A stretch of DNA of 6,273 bases. Source: Helicobacteraceae bacterium. GTDB taxonomy: Bacteria; Campylobacterota; Campylobacteria; Campylobacterales; Sulfurimonadaceae. The notes under the pieces were generated by a model. The model had not been told where the DNA came from. It was given only the letters and a program-made list of their open reading frames with translations, and made no database searches. Made by a program: the position numbers and the translations under genes. This document shows positions 5,352-6,273 of this stretch, in pieces. Each line of letters opens with the position of its first letter. Within the stretch, counting starts at the first letter, position 1. Where the stretch lies: positions 1 to 6,273 of the forward strand of contig CANMHZ010000076.1 of the NCBI GenBank assembly GCA_947497635.1, written 5' to 3'.

Positions 5352-5388
5352 AATTCGTACAACCGTTTCTAAAATGAATCTGGCTCTT

Positions 5389-5396
5389 ATTCTATA
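5389..5396 (-). promoter_or_regulatory. Possible -10 box for the cyclase/HTH unit
   Basis: On the minus strand TATAGAAT (5396-5389) contains TAGAAT, one mismatch from TATAAT. Transcription would start near 5382, about 30 nt before the cyclase ATG. No -35 box is visible. It is the best candidate in the 140-bp divergent region. Confidence 0.35.
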
Positions 5397-5445
5397 CTAC
5401 GCCACCTCTAAATACGCTGAGATTGATTTTATGGGAATAAAAATG

Positions 5446-5454
5446 TGCTATTAT
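5446..5454 (+). promoter_or_regulatory. Extended -10 promoter of pyk
   Basis: TGCTATTAT is an extended -10 element (TGN plus TATTAT, one mismatch from consensus). A TTGATT at 5423-5428 is too far away (20 bp) for a good -35. Transcription would start near 5461, giving a leader of about 31 nt that contains the GGAG ribosome site at 5480-5483. Confidence 0.55.
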
Positions 5455-5491
5455 CGTGAAAAAATTACAGAGAATAAGTGGAGATAACAGT

Positions 5492-6273
5492 ATGACGAAG
5501 CGAACAAAAATATTGGCGACAGTCGGTCCATCGTCACAAAGTGTAGAAGTCCTTATTGCAATGATTCGTGCAGGTGTGAATGTTTTTCGTCTGAACTTTT
5601 CACATGGGACGCATGATTATCATTTGGGTGTTCTCAATAATATCCATATTGCAATGGAAGAGACGGGTTCCATTGTGGGTATTTTACAAGATATTAGCGG
5701 ACCTAAGATACGAATAGGGATGTTAAAAGAGGAGTTTGTACTTCAAGCAGGGGATCGACTTGATTTTTATAAAGATGAAATAGTGGGTGAACAAGTAGAA
5801 GAACACCATTATACGAGCTGTCTTAATCGAAGTGAAATTTTAGAACAATTGCATATAGGCGATGCTATTACCCTTCATGATGGGGCTATTCGGGCACGAA
5901 TTGTGGAGTGTGAAGAGACATATCTTCAAGCGATTATCGAGAATAATGGAAGTCTGAATTCAAAACAAGGGGTGAATTTCCCTAATACCTCTCTTGGTAT
6001 TGACGTTTTGACCCCAAAAGATAAAAAAGATATGGCGTGGGGTGTTGCTAATGAGGTCGATTTTATGGCGATATCTTTTGTCCAAAGTGCTGCGGATATG
6101 ATTCAAGCGCGTGAGATTATCATAGCACATGGTGGGCGTGTGGAGTTGATTGCTAAGATCGAAAAATTTGATGCTGTTGAAAATATTGATGCCATATTGG
6201 AACACTCCGATGGAATAATGGTGGCACGTGGGGATTTGGGTATCGAAATTCCGTATCATGAAGTACCGATGAT
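5492..6273 (+). CDS. pyk: Pyruvate kinase, N-terminal 260 residues (3' truncated by window edge)
   Basis: The frame starts at ATG 5492 (GGAG 8 nt upstream) and runs off the right edge without a stop; the usual enzyme has about 470 residues or more. Pyruvate kinase converts phosphoenolpyruvate and ADP to pyruvate and ATP, the last step of glycolysis. The barrel begins with RTKILATVGPSS (4-15) and FRLNFSHG (32-39, with R33, N35, S37). ILQDISGPKIR (64-74) carries D67 and leads into the B domain (about 75-172). The barrel resumes at TPKDKKD (174-180), followed by LIAKIEKFDAVENID (219-233) with catalytic K222 and metal ligand E224, and MVARGDLGIE (243-252) with D248. All catalytic residues seen so far are present. 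At the monovalent-cation site the canonical Glu is Lys (K72), a mark of K+-independent enzymes. The gene is divergent from the cyclase gene and probably has its own promoter. Confidence 0.96.
   Translation, partial: MTKRTKILATVGPSSQSVEVLIAMIRAGVNVFRLNFSHGTHDYHLGVLNNIHIAMEETGSIVGILQDISGPKIRIGMLKEEFVLQAGDRLDFYKDEIVGEQVEEHHYTSCLNRSEILEQLHIGDAITLHDGAIRARIVECEETYLQAIIENNGSLNSKQGVNFPNTSLGIDVLTPKDKKDMAWGVANEVDFMAISFVQSAADMIQAREIIIAHGGRVELIAKIEKFDAVENIDAILEHSDGIMVARGDLGIEIPYHEVPM

Noticed and set aside
5960..6259. Minus-strand open frame of 99 codons inside pyk
   Set aside because: It is a shadow of the clearly coding pyk frame, which carries the catalytic motifs here.

Overview
The window looks like a chromosomal segment of a Campylobacterota (Epsilonproteobacteria) bacterium, probably a sulfur-oxidising Sulfurimonas/Sulfuricurvum-type lineage. 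The pointers are the MotB N-terminus (ECPAGEKWAVP-ADF, typical of this class), the moderately AT-rich base composition, T-rich promoters with TATAAT-like -10 boxes but poor -35 boxes, and tightly packed genes with 1-11 nt overlaps. The taxon is an inference from protein style, not a database match.

Layout: (1) 1-1127, plus strand: the 3' end of motA, then complete motB, the flagellar stator pair. (2) 1129-3523, minus strand: a three-gene overlapping unit read from right to left. It starts from a near-consensus promoter at about 3560 and encodes a divergent NERD/UvrD-like superfamily 1 helicase protein (GTG start), then methionine-R-sulfoxide reductase msrB (4-nt ATGA overlap), then an exported cyclophilin-type peptidyl-prolyl isomerase (1-nt TAATG overlap). 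This unit converges on motB with one base between the stop codons. (3) 3597-3917, minus: an HU-family nucleoid protein with its own intrinsic terminator. (4) 4037-5351, minus: a compact class III nucleotidyl cyclase-like protein overlapping by 11 nt with a protein made of a MerR/excisionase-like helix-turn-helix, a coiled coil and an uncharacterised C-terminal domain. (5) 5492-6273, plus: the first 260 codons of pyruvate kinase, divergent from the cyclase across 140 bp.

Most of the window is core housekeeping: motility, protein repair and folding, nucleoid structure and glycolysis. The two least ordinary parts are the cyclase/HTH-coiled-coil pair, whose catalytic residues are kept but whose base-selecting positions are non-canonical, and the helicase-like protein, which keeps the order of SF1 motifs but has altered motifs II and III and an eroded nuclease-like N-terminus. 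The pyruvate kinase carries the residue set linked to K+-independent enzymes. I found no tRNA, rRNA, CRISPR array, insertion sequence or prophage gene. No intergenic stretch exceeds 300 bases.
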